NCBI GenBank assembly: GCA_016508695.1 | Contig: VNKQ01000007.1 | Location: 1-64,000 of the forward strand | Length of the DNA: 64,000 nucleotides | DNA from: Hyphodiscus hymeniophilus | Taxonomy: Eukaryota > Ascomycota > Leotiomycetes > Helotiales > Hyphodiscaceae | Direction of reading: 5' to 3' | Shown: in pieces, positions 10,991 to 20,385 of the stretch | Layout: the number at the start of each line of letters is the position of its first letter | Numbering within the stretch: position 1 is the stretch's first letter | Position numbers and translations under genes: made by a program | Notes under the pieces: generated by a model | What the model saw: only the letters and a program-made list of their open reading frames with translations | Databases searched by the model: none | Told to the model about the DNA's origin: nothing

Positions 10991-11620
10991 ATTGGCGTTC
11001 GTAGGTGTTCAAATCAAGGGGACACTGTTAATCGGTTTTAGGTTGTATTTTATGGCGTTGCATAGCGATTGCATGCTGACCAGAAGAAATGATACCACAA
11101 TAGAGATTGTAGTCAAGCCCTCGCACATTGTGAGATCATGGTCTGGCTATCAAGTTGGTCAAGCTACATGTCGACGAGATCTGATGAGATAGAGAACATA
11201 GTTGTATAATATGATACGTGGTAATACCACCTCAACGCCTCATCATTGTTATCACCTCCTATACAGACAACAACAGTGCTAACTACTAGTTTGCATCATT
11301 TTCCGAGACACATTTTTACATTCATAACCCAGTCAGTTTTCCAAGACTCCAGTCCAAGGTCATTGTGCCTTTGCATCGCTTCGCAATACGTGCCAAAACA
11401 AATATTGCCTCAATTTGATTGGAAACGTAGCTAAGCGCAGACTACAGGCAACGAGATGACCAGAAGAAAAACATACTTCAAGTGGATCTGGGAAGCAGAC
11501 TCGTGCGGCCGTGGCCACGAATTACTGTATCAGAGTAAGTCAGCATTCACCAGCTCAAGGCAACGGGTGACTTACCGTACGAGTATACTGGCAATGCAAA
11601 GACGCACATGATTATACTCT
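10991..11620. other. Spacer, no supported gene
   Basis: 630 bp between the UFD1-domain gene and the transcription-factor relic. Only frames under about 65 codons without recognisable domains are present. Confidence 0.4.
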
Positions 11621-11878
11621 TCAAGCTAGCAGAATATTGAGTCCCAGATTACACATTGCAATTCTCCAGTCTACATTTTCCTCTACGATACCCTCACTCT
11701 TTCGCATACGCGAACACTCCTCTATGATGTCGAGGGCGTGTTTTGAGCTTCCAAACGGACAGTGTTGAAACTTCGCCTTTCTAGCGATCTTGAGAAAGGC
11801 CGCCTGTTGATCGCCGGTTGCCATCGACCCTGCAATGCAGAGCGGCCACGAGAGGCTGCGAAACATGAAGGAGATCAT
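11621..11878 (-). pseudogene. C-terminal relic of a fungal Zn(II)2Cys6-type transcription factor
   Basis: This 85-codon frame reads like the last part of the Fungal_trans_2 regulatory domain: SLSWPLCIAGSMATGDQQ, a middle helix, HALDIIEECSRMRK, then ENVDWRIAMCNLGLNILL followed by the stop. That pattern (WP-x-x-IAG near the start, a tryptophan-arginine pair and a leucine-rich end) is the normal C-terminus of these regulators. Upstream on the same strand the frame breaks within about 10 codons, and no Zn2Cys6 motif or middle domain is found to 12182. I read it as a decayed fragment. A hidden multi-exon gene is less likely because the space before the next gene is short. Confidence 0.5.
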
Positions 11879-12182
11879 GGCGCTTATGCAGAAGTTTCAG
11901 ATTGCTTTATCCGGGATTCAAGGGCCCTGCCACCACCGCTGAGAGCATTGCTGCGCAGAAGAGGACTATTGAGGGTATCACTTTGGAACAGACTGGTTCG
12001 TTTCTTTCTCACAAGGTTAATAAGGAGTGGCTGTGAAGAATCCGTATATTCGTAATCAGTTTGGAAGTGCTTTGGTTCAGAAGAACACAGCAACGGTGAA
12101 CACAGCGAGAAGATAAAAAAATATCATGATTAATATTAAGTCGATCATTTTACCAGTACACCCGAAAAGGATGAAGTCCCCA
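11879..12182. other. Short AT-rich spacer beside the relic
   Basis: No supported gene. An AT-rich stretch sits at 12100-12160. Both strands carry short open frames that I could not join to anything. Confidence 0.3.
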
Positions 12183-13426
12183 TCATATTTTCTCCCCAGG
12201 GATCACAAATGGTAAGATGACACATGGGTCGGGCAAGCCTGAGGGGCAAGTACCATCTCCTCTGTTCAAATCCTTGTCTTCAGGGCCGGTCGGCCCGCTA
12301 CTATATCTGTACTGCCCGAAGATGTCATATTGGCCTAGATACGAACTCTGGTACTCCTCATCACCCCACTGACCTACGAAGTTCAGCCAGTTGACTGGTG
12401 TCGTGCTGTCATAAGCTGCGAATACTGGTGTGGTTCCACTTGGGAAGCTCACGCTCGCATAGTATGCACTCAGCGTCGGATCCCAAAGATAGCCTTCATT
12501 GGTGTAGTCAACCAGAGCAACGCCGATGGGTAAGTCTACACCAGGAATGGTGTGATCGTGGGTACCACTGGTAGCGTAGTTTGCATGGGATCCGTTCGCT
12601 GAGTAGACGATGGGACGGATACCCCCATCGTATTTGGGAACTGCGGAATAGTCGAAAGCTTCGCCGTCCTGGTGTTGCGAGTACCACATTGTTTGAGGAA
12701 TTCCATTGGAGAAACGGGTCATCGTATGCTCCCTACATCCTATAAGTTATGTGGTGGCAGGTTGTTGGTTTGAGTTACTTACCAGTCTCCAACATGATCA
12801 TCAAAATTTAGGCCTAGGACTTTTCCACCCCAATTATAGCTGCGATTATTATTAGTTTAGAAGTGAGCTGCTATCGCGAACTAGACTTACGCATAGAAAT
12901 ACATATAATATGCATCGACCGTCCCATTTCCGTAATCGCATACAATGATAGAGCAACTCACAGCACCATTTGTTTTGCCAGTCGAGTCAGGAATGACGCC
13001 TATCAGCCACTCGGGTTGAGGATTCGCGGTGGTATCGTCTTTTGAGGTCAAGTAAATAGAGCTGCCGCCGAGAGCGTTCAAGGAATCAAGATTGTCGAGT
13101 GTGAGAGGGCTTGGGGCCCCTGGTACCACTTCATAGTTAATTTCTGGCTGGGTATTCGCGACTTGGGCGCCGATATCCGAAGGGAAATATTTCTCGGTAG
13201 AATGGAGATATACGATGGGTGCTAAAACAAAGTTAATCAAGCTCATCAATAAAACGTAGGAAGAAGATAAATGCGGCGGCCATGGCTCACCATATGTATT
13301 GACGAAAGAAGGCAAAGTAGCTGCTTGACGTGGTTCGCTTCCAAATGTTGGGATCCCAGACACTTGAACAGCCAGAAATGCGAAGAAGAAGTTTGCTGAA
13401 AAGGATGCCATTGCTTGAGAATTCAA
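12183..13426 (-). CDS. Secreted VPS62 (DUF946)-family protein
   Basis: Four exons (13426-13291, 13221-12891, 12839-12783, 12732-12183; introns 69, 51 and 50 nt) give 357 residues, with every junction keeping frame. The N-terminus has a signal peptide, ASFSANFFFAFLAVQVSG, implying secretion or delivery to the vacuole or wall. The body matches the VPS62 family: APIVYLHSTEKYFPSDI at the start of the domain, LNFDDHVGDWEHTM across exons 3-4, and SANGSHANYATSGTHDH. Yeast Vps62 is linked to cytoplasm-to-vacuole sorting, but its chemistry is unknown, and fungal secreted copies are often plant-associated. An ATG at 13411 is an equally good start. The 57 nt third exon is short but carries core conserved residues. 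Confidence 0.8.
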
Positions 13427-14397
13427 CGAGAACTTCTTCCTAATTCCCTATTCCGAAGATTCTTTTGCACCGATCAAAGGGGGAAGTCGTTCATTTAAAA
13501 TTCTTGGAACCCTGGGGTAGCTCGGTGCAAGTTCCTTGAACGTTCTGGGCGTCATCTGTAGGTCATAAGAGCGGGTCACTCCAGCCCTATCATGGGACCG
13601 TGACTCTACCACATGCCATTAATAGAGCAGTGCTATATAACTTAATACAGTTGTGTTAAGCGCATGGAGAGATTACGGTCGCTTATTGGGTGGCCTGTAC
13701 GGATACTAACTACAGCCCCTGATTCTCCCCAGCTCGGTTCGCGCGGGGGGTTACTAAAGCTAATTAGCCTGTAAATCCGAACTTCCTCTTACAATCGAGA
13801 ACGTCCTCTCCCTTGGCAAATGAGTTTCCTTAAACCACCAGTAACATGTATTGTGGTAATACTTATAAATTCAAGGCTGATTATGCCTACTTGGTTGATT
13901 GGGATCTTGAGGTCTTTTCTGAATGTTATTCGTAGTGTCAATATAAGGCTGTTCTATGTGACGGTTCTGTCACAGAGGCCCTTAGACACGGGTTACAATT
14001 GGTTGTAGCGATGTTGCAGTGCATGTCATGTGTTTTTAAGATGAACCATATTCAATCGTTCAACTTGTGCCTAATCATGCATTACCTTGTTCACATCAAA
14101 AAGTGGTTGGTTCACATAGAGAGCTGCATTCGTTCTAGTTTCCAGAGGTAATGCGCCACGTATTCTGAGGAGAAAATCTCAAACCTCTGGATCGATCACT
14201 GTCCCGTGCAATCCTGATAGGGCAGATGTCATGCTCAAGTTTGGAAGCCCGATGGAACAAAGCGGACCATCAAAGAAAAGGGAGGGAATGGTTGCGATAG
14301 CAGAGTACTTTTAGACAGACATTTGGTATATTAGTCAACAAAGCGCCATTCGACTGCGCGCTAATGTTTCAAGATTCATGCGTACGAGCAATCTTAT
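13427..14397. promoter_or_regulatory. Divergent intergenic region, VPS62-like / RING gene
   Basis: 970 bp separates two genes pointing apart. An AT-rich TTCATTTAAAATTC lies about 65 bp upstream of the VPS62-like start. No gene or RNA is recognised. Confidence 0.35.
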
Positions 14398-15465
14398 ATG
14401 GACAATGGCATTGTTCGAGTCCTGTTTATTTCACAGCCAAAAGAGTATAACTTGATCTTCTCCAAGCCTCCAACATCAACTTCAGTTCACATACAACGGT
14501 CACTTCTGGAACCCCTCTTCGGTCCTTCGAGCAAAATGGCAACCCATTTGCAAGAATTTGAATACCGCTGGACTTCATGCTCGCATTCAATCATATCAAC
14601 AAGAGAATTCACGCAGCTTGTGGAAGAAGAACCCCAACACTACCCAAAAGTCGTTACTTTAATCAACAAGCACTGCCCGATTTGCTTATGGAAAATACCA
14701 CAACTCCATGACCCATTCCCAGGAGACCGTCGTGAGCTCAGATGGCAAGGCTATAAAGCCATTAAAGCCGAAGAACATCAGATAAACCGCTTCCATTTGA
14801 AGCATCTCCCCTTCTACGAAGCCATTGAAGCCGAAGCAGTGGAGTCAAATCGCTTCCATTTGAAGCATCTACCCTTCTCTGATATCAACATCCGTGGAGT
14901 TCCCAGAAAAGCAGGAAAAGAATGCATTCACCAGTCCTGGCTTATGGAACTCCCATTCTACCATTCTTCTCTACCATCTGATGAGAGATACGTACCAGGG
15001 CGAAAGTCTAAGCCCGGTAGCCACGTGGTAAGAGTCTGCGGCCATGCCTTCGATGCTCTGGGTGTTGAGGATCTCGCATGTAATATCTGCTACGAAGACT
15101 ACTGTAACACGCCTCTGCACTACCCAGTCCAACTACCATGCGGGCACAGATTTGCCGCAGACTGTCTCGCTGCCTGGTTTGAGGATGTAGATCACGATAC
15201 GTGCCCTACATGCCGGAGAGAGTTCTCTTCAAAGCGCATCAACTCATGGTTCCCCCAGCTCGAGGGCAGGTCGCCTTACCCTCAAGAAGTTATCTTGAGT
15301 CTGATTGATTTTATTCAGACCTGTGAGAGCGTCCAATCTGGGCGGAAAATGACTGATGAGGAACTTCACACTTATCGCTTGACATTGAGACATCCCGACA
15401 ACGTGATCGAGCGTGCGCGATATCTTTCACCAGAATTAACATCAAGCCTTCTAGAAGGTTACTGA
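14398..15465 (+). CDS. Atypical RING-finger protein with an internal repeat
   Basis: A single open frame codes 355 residues from the first ATG, or 309 from the ATG at 14536, which has the better context (A at -3, G at +4). The C-terminal half has a RING-like pattern: CNICYEDY (about 228), LPCGHRFAADCLAAWF (about 246) and CPTCRREF (about 269). RING domains bind two zincs and recruit ubiquitin-conjugating enzymes. Here the usual fifth ligand (His or Cys three residues after CGH) is alanine, so zinc binding at one site may differ. Upstream, NRFHLKHLPF occurs twice with similar flanks, a duplication of about 23 codons. A second Cys pair (HCPICLWKIP) lies near residue 94. Function as an E3 ligase is inference. 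Confidence 0.65.
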   Translation: MDNGIVRVLFISQPKEYNLIFSKPPTSTSVHIQRSLLEPLFGPSSKMATHLQEFEYRWTSCSHSIISTREFTQLVEEEPQHYPKVVTLINKHCPICLWKIPQLHDPFPGDRRELRWQGYKAIKAEEHQINRFHLKHLPFYEAIEAEAVESNRFHLKHLPFSDINIRGVPRKAGKECIHQSWLMELPFYHSSLPSDERYVPGRKSKPGSHVVRVCGHAFDALGVEDLACNICYEDYCNTPLHYPVQLPCGHRFAADCLAAWFEDVDHDTCPTCRREFSSKRINSWFPQLEGRSPYPQEVILSLIDFIQTCESVQSGRKMTDEELHTYRLTLRHPDNVIERARYLSPELTSSLLEGY

Positions 15466-16071
15466 AGATCTCAAGGAGGAACCGATGATTTACTCCTGTT
15501 CTGGGCGTTCATCATTGGTCTGTTCTGTAAGTTGACTCTTTTACCGTAAAACTTTGTTACTACTACTTGTATTCAATGAATTAATATTTACTCAAATTGC
15601 CTCTATTGCTTTTTCCAGCAAAACTTCTTGTGACCCGGTAGACAGACTCCGAACGAAACGACCAGAATCTAGTTCATTGCACATGGACGCAGGAATGACA
15701 TAACTCCGGAACCATCAAAGTCTCAATAACTCCACCATAGGGTAGTCGTTGCGATCCAACGAAAGGAAGCTGAGCGGAGCGCTCATTGTCCGTGGTAGGG
15801 CGACTCTTCTTCGGATCCATAGCCCCGGCTTTGAACATCTTGATTCCTTCCGGAACCATCAAAGCCTCAACAACGCCTACCTAAGGTAGTCCTACGTATG
15901 GCCCCACCCTAGCAATCCCCGAAGACCCCCGGAGACCCCCGTAGTTCACCATTGACTGCATGTCTTTCATGCAACAAATGGTGCGAGCAAAGTGAACAAA
16001 GTTGCTGATGCAGGAGACAACATCGAAAGTGTTCTCGAAATTATTGATATCGTAGATTCGTAACACGTCGG
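15466..16071. repeat. Decayed direct repeat, 144 bp spacing, in a spacer
   Basis: Two copies of a roughly 45 bp unit starting TCCGGAACCATCAAAG lie at 15705-15749 and 15849-15893, about 80% identical, with several transitions. On the minus strand both copies read in the same frame (GGVIETLMVPE versus VGVVEALMVPE) 48 codons apart, so this looks like an old in-frame protein repeat. One copy now has a TAG stop. Short GACCCCCG repeats follow at 15919-15942. No intact gene was found. Confidence 0.45.
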
Positions 16072-16392
16072 TCACTTGCCCGTGACTTTGTGGCAGGAAT
16101 TGGCAAGGATATATGGCCGATAATCCGTATCATGAACGTCAAGTCCGGTGCGGGAGAGGATGATGCAGCGATGTGAGAAGCGTACTATTCGAAATCGGGG
16201 GTCGAGAGCTTTGATTCTTGCGGACGCGTAGGTATCCCACATCTCTTGGCATTTAATTCTCTTCGACGGGCCTGACATCGTGTCATAAGAGCTCGCTTTG
16301 GATCTCAACCTATTGATGGTGTTAGAATCAAGGAGGAAGGTAGCCGAAGCCACAGCGTGCACATACCTGGATCGTATCTCAGACTCTCTCAA
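16072..16392 (-). CDS. Hypothetical ORF, possibly a decayed exon
   Basis: An open frame of about 106 codons without an ATG at its start. It includes SGPSKRIKCQEMWDTYASAR and DPRFRIVRFSHRCIILSRTG, which look protein-like, but I recognise no domain. A possible 57 nt intron (GTATGT...CAATAG) lies in frame near 16310-16366. It may be the 3' exon of a gene starting near 16661, but the frames do not join with good splice sites. Confidence 0.2.
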   Translation of the reverse strand: MRESEIRSRYVHAVASATFLLDSNTINRLRSKASSYDTMSGPSKRIKCQEMWDTYASARIKALDPRFRIVRFSHRCIILSRTGLDVHDTDYRPYILANSCHKVTGK

Positions 16393-16661
16393 AAAGGTTG
16401 CAAGGGTAGTGACCGAACAACACGCACGGTGATGTTCCCAACTCTGCGTACTCCATAGAGAATGGGGCGACGGACCCTAATGTGCTTGTGGGGCAGTGGG
16501 ATCCAGTCCAATACCCTCGTGTTGTTCCAGGTACTGGATGCGGCGCGTGTTGGGACGACCACCTCCTTGAAGAGGGCTTTTCGGGTCTTAGCACGGGTCT
16601 GCATACCATGCTTTGCCTTTCGCAGACTCTTGGGGAGAACGAACTTGACTTTACGGGCCAT
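16389..16661 (-). CDS. Hypothetical small basic protein
   Basis: A 90-codon frame with an ATG start. The product is strongly basic (MARKVKFVLPKSLRKAKHG and further Lys/Arg runs) and has a hydrophobic-basic end. It resembles no family I know. It could be the first exon of a decayed gene continuing to 16072. It lies in a region with little other coding signal. Confidence 0.22.
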   Translation of the reverse strand: MARKVKFVLPKSLRKAKHGMQTRAKTRKALFKEVVVPTRAASSTWNNTRVLDWIPLPHKHIRVRRPILYGVRRVGNITVRVVRSLPLQPF

Positions 16662-16937
16662 TGTAGCTGATGGTGGTGGGGAAAGCTAAGAGCGGGCGAG
16701 GACGATTAGTGTAGGAGATATTGTTTTGTGCTCTGAGTTGGACAAGCGATGACAAACGTCACTTCGACGGAGAAAGTTGTAGGGAAGCGGTGCTGAATAG
16801 GGATTATAAGGTTGTCTCAAGGTTGATGTTTATGTAGCCTGTTGGTGAGAAATGTGATGATTTTGGTGCGTGAATTTTTGGCAGGCAGAGTGCACATTAT
16901 ATGGGCACTAGAAGCAATTAGTGCCGACCAGTTCGAA

Positions 16938-17666
16938 TCAAAACCCTATCAAAACCCTAACGGAAGTCTCGCTGCTTAAGACTTGCCTAATTAGGGCCTC
17001 GAGCTGTTGGTAAAGATACAAAATAATGTAAAATTTCTTGTAGATAAAAGTCTCAAGCACTTCTACCTGGGGCTGCAAGAGAGGGCTAATCGCCATTCTG
17101 CAAAACGGAAGACGATTGGGAGTATTTATGAGGGAAATAAAGGGATAAACACTGTATGGTGGAATTAATAAGAGGGCATTATCTCCGGTAATGAAGTAAC
17201 GAGAGCCAGCATTCCGTTGAAGCAAGTGCGCGCAGTGAAGGGGCAGTAGCACCCTTCGACGTTGCCCGAATCGGGATCTTGGGAACGAATCCACCTCGAC
17301 ATTAATATGCATTGCTGTAACAATTGATGCTGCAATAAGACGATCATCTACATTTGCAGTTCGTCCGTTGAAGCAGAAGAAACGTCGAAAGTGGCTCCTG
17401 ACGAGCATATCAATGCACTGCACCTGCTCACCCTCCAGTGAGGAGTACAATATGACCCCAATGGGTGCTCTCCACTCCAATCCATACAGATATATGGCCA
17501 TCTCACTAGTCATGGTCCCATTTCCGAGCTTTACAAGAGCAATTTGGGACAAAATTGAAACGATAAAGACCTTGTACAATGAATAGGAGTAAAAACAGGG
17601 AAACCATTTGTTTGCAACATCATTTGATGGAGTGACCGCAAAGCTCGCTGAAAGAGGTCGAGCCAT
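16938..17666 (-). CDS. Hypothetical orphan protein, 242 residues
   Basis: One uninterrupted frame of 242 codons with an ATG start. The product has several hydrophobic stretches (KVFIVSILSQIALVKLG; YFITGDNALLLIPPYSVYPF) but no domain I recognise. The length is above chance for one frame, yet no family motif supports it. Its neighbours are decayed sequence, so it may be an orphan gene or a chance frame. Two telomere-like CCCTA units (AAAACCCTAACGG) lie at its 3' end. Confidence 0.25.
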   Translation of the reverse strand: MARPLSASFAVTPSNDVANKWFPCFYSYSLYKVFIVSILSQIALVKLGNGTMTSEMAIYLYGLEWRAPIGVILYSSLEGEQVQCIDMLVRSHFRRFFCFNGRTANVDDRLIAASIVTAMHINVEVDSFPRSRFGQRRRVLLPLHCAHLLQRNAGSRYFITGDNALLLIPPYSVYPFISLINTPNRLPFCRMAISPLLQPQVEVLETFIYKKFYIILYLYQQLEALIRQVLSSETSVRVLIGF

Positions 17667-18270
17667 AGCTTAACTCTCTTCATCTGGCGAGCTTTATCAC
17701 TTCGTTGGCAAAATCAAGAATCTACCCAGAGCCATTAAACACTGCTCCAGTCAGGTCGAAGTGTTCCTGAAAAGTCCGGGTCGAGGGTGAGACTGTGACT
17801 TCGCAGTAGCACATACACTGCCATGATCAATCGGCTTCTTAAGATTGCATCACAGGAAGTCGAAAGAGAACAAGATAGGTGATCAAGATGATGAAAAGAG
17901 AGAAAAGTGCGATAATGAAAGAATTTTACGCATTGGAGATTGGAGATTGGTGCAAATCCGGCTTGCAGGGTTTGAAGCAAGAGCCAGAAACAACAGGGGC
18001 AACACGTGATGGCTATGTAACAGGGCGCGACCCTCTGTCACTCGAAAGCCTTGCCTAGCAATCAAGATGAGGTTATATCAAAACAGTCCATCGAATCATG
18101 GTCTAATTATCCTAGTATTGCAGAGACACCAAGAGAATATTGCTATAACCCTCTTCAATGTCGTATCCAAACAGGCTGACACACTTCAACTGTACAAATT
18201 TCCCGCCACAGTGAGAGGACTGAATGAGAAAGGAATGAAATCTCGCCCTTCTTTATCCGTTGTCTATCGC
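17667..18270. other. Spacer, no supported gene
   Basis: About 600 bp between the orphan frame and the CUE-like gene. It holds only short frames on both strands. Confidence 0.35.
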
Positions 18271-19414
18271 CTATGCATTGAGTCGTCGACGTTTGCAATC
18301 CTTAGTATCAATCTCAGCGTCGTCTTCCGAGGTGTCCTCTAAGCTGTGGGCGTCCTGCTTCACTGCTTTCTCAATTTCTTTATCCACCGCTTCCATGATC
18401 GCATCTCTCACGGCTTCCTCCCAACCGTCCTCTTCCGATTCCTCCGATTCCTCTGAATCCTCCTCTGAATCGTTCAAGCAGAACCTAAGGACTTGGCATG
18501 ATTTGACCTGACAGAGAGCTACCTCAGCCTTAGCTTGGGAACTTGGTCCAGGAGCGTCTGGATGTGGTGCAGGATAGTTGGTAAGGGTGGAACCGAGGGT
18601 GACTGAGGATGAAGTTCCTCGAGGATCTTCTTTTGAGGTATTCGTCGACCCAGTTTCTGCAGAGCTGTCAGCGACCAGTTCAGGGGGATTCCCAGTGAGC
18701 AAAGTTCATACTCATCATCAAACTTGCTTTTTGTCCACCATCCTGAGCCATTCTAAGAGCCAGATAATCCGCAGCTTCGGTAACGTTGCCTTTGAACTTG
18801 GACAAGACGCGGCAGCACAAGAATAGTGAATGCTCTGGGAAACGCCACTTCAGATGCTCGACCTTGGGCCGAATAACACATGGCAGATCCTCCAGTACGA
18901 GATCGTCGCCAACGAATGGTGTAGGCTCAGGCTCATCTTCACCGCTAACGCGCCATACCGTGTCATCGTATAAGGAGTTATAAGTGACAACTTCTCTGTC
19001 AACTGCTTCAGCAGGCTCAGACTCATTATCATTGTCATTGATGGACGATGCTGCGTCGCTCAAAGAATACAAAGTGAGCTCATCTTCAGCGGCTTCTTCT
19101 GCTTCAGAATCGTTACCACCGCCATTGCTCGAAGACATCGCGTCGCTAGAAGGAAAATCGGAGGAGACAGAGTTGTTTTGTGAGGCCAGCCAGCCTTGAG
19201 AGGCTGATACGGGTTGTTGCTCGTTGTGTTGTTCTTTTGCTTGTGTTTGACGAATAACCATATGGTTCTTTGCTGTGTTCAGGTGAGGTTGTTCAGCGAA
19301 ACTTCTGGCAGTAAGATTCGCAGATACTCTTGTTTCTTGTACTTCAGAGGATCTCCTAGGACGGGATAGGACAATACGCCAGAGTTTGCTAACAGGTTTG
19401 TGGGTTGATGCCAT
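18271..19414 (-). CDS. Acidic protein with a CUE/UBA-like segment
   Basis: Exons 19414-18712 and 18656-18271 (55 nt intron, GTATGA donor, CTGCAG acceptor) give 362 residues. Most of the protein is low-complexity acidic and serine-rich (SDFPSSDAMSSSNGGGNDSE; a C-terminal EEDSEESEESEEDGWEE run). Residues about 186-225 look like a CUE or UBA fold: HLKWRFPEHSLFLCCRVL followed by FKGNVTEAADYLALRMA. These match the FP motif and the G-N-V-x-x-A-x-x-Y-L end of CUE domains, which bind ubiquitin. The C-terminus ends with a basic KDCKRRRLNA that could act as a nuclear signal. The ubiquitin-binding role is inferred. The start is the only ATG upstream of conserved sequence. Confidence 0.5.
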
Positions 19415-20385
19415 ATTGAACAGCAGGTAAAGGTGTTATTTTTCTAATTAAGAAAAAGACGAATAGTAACTACAAGGCTATCTACCGGCTTGTCTTCCTC
19501 TGCTCCTAATCAAGCCAAGCGTATAGGGCTTGTAGCGGTAGAAGAAGATCAACAACGTTGCCGATTCTCGCTTAGCTAGAAGTCAACAAGAGCACAAAAG
19601 GGGGAAGCATCCGTTGTATTCACAACCCCATGATTGTTCCTCAAAACATCATAGATCTTTCACTTGAACTGGTATCTTTAAAGCTTAATGTCAAAGTTGG
19701 ATTTGCCAAGAGACAGCAAGGTCTTGAATAGTATAGAAACAAAAAATTAATAAAACCGGACACAATCCCTTCACTTCAAAAATCAGCACGCACCCCATGC
19801 ACATATTACAGAAGCAGACACGAGTACTTAATTCTCTTTTCGCCAGAAGATAAAGCTCACATGGAGGCTTTTGTGCGCCAATCGAGAGAAAAAATACACA
19901 ATCAACGAAACTTTGTAAAAACCCTGGATCTGAGTTCTAAATGGAATCCAGATTCCAGCCTCTCCGAATTCCGAATAGATAAGGCAATACGCGCAGGTCT
20001 ATGCTGGTGTACTGGCAACGGTTGAGAAAAATGACAGAGCAACACTAAGAGTTGGTCAGCCTATAGAGTTGGTCAGCCTCAGCTTTCCAGGAAATAAGTT
20101 CGTCGGTAGGCAAGTGTTGATCGTACCTAAGTCCCCATCTTTTTTGGACGCTTTTTACCTTTTTGCTTTCGTCATTTCATCATTTACCAACTTATTTTCT
20201 GCTCAGCTCTGTTTTTCTCTTCCCTTCCTTTTGGGCTCGGAAGGGTGCTGATGATAAAGGGTTGGAAAGGTACCAACTATATCACCTTCTGTCTTTCGAG
20301 TCTCGATGAGAGTAAGTACCATTCACAGCCACAGCCCAACCAAGCCAATGCCTCGTCTTGACCTCCGCTACATGGCTTCAGTAAG
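19415..20385. other. Spacer, no supported gene
   Basis: About 970 bp upstream of the CUE-like gene and downstream of the FAD oxidoreductase. It contains a small direct repeat (AGTTGGTCAGCCT at 20050 and 20069). No coding or RNA signal was found. Confidence 0.35.

Noticed and set aside
11816..12055. Plus-strand helical reading frames opposite and upstream of the transcription-factor relic
   Set aside because: They are split over two frames with stops and have no start; the minus-strand family match is much stronger.
16941..16965. Interstitial telomere-like repeats
   Set aside because: Only two imperfect CCCTA units; too few to call.
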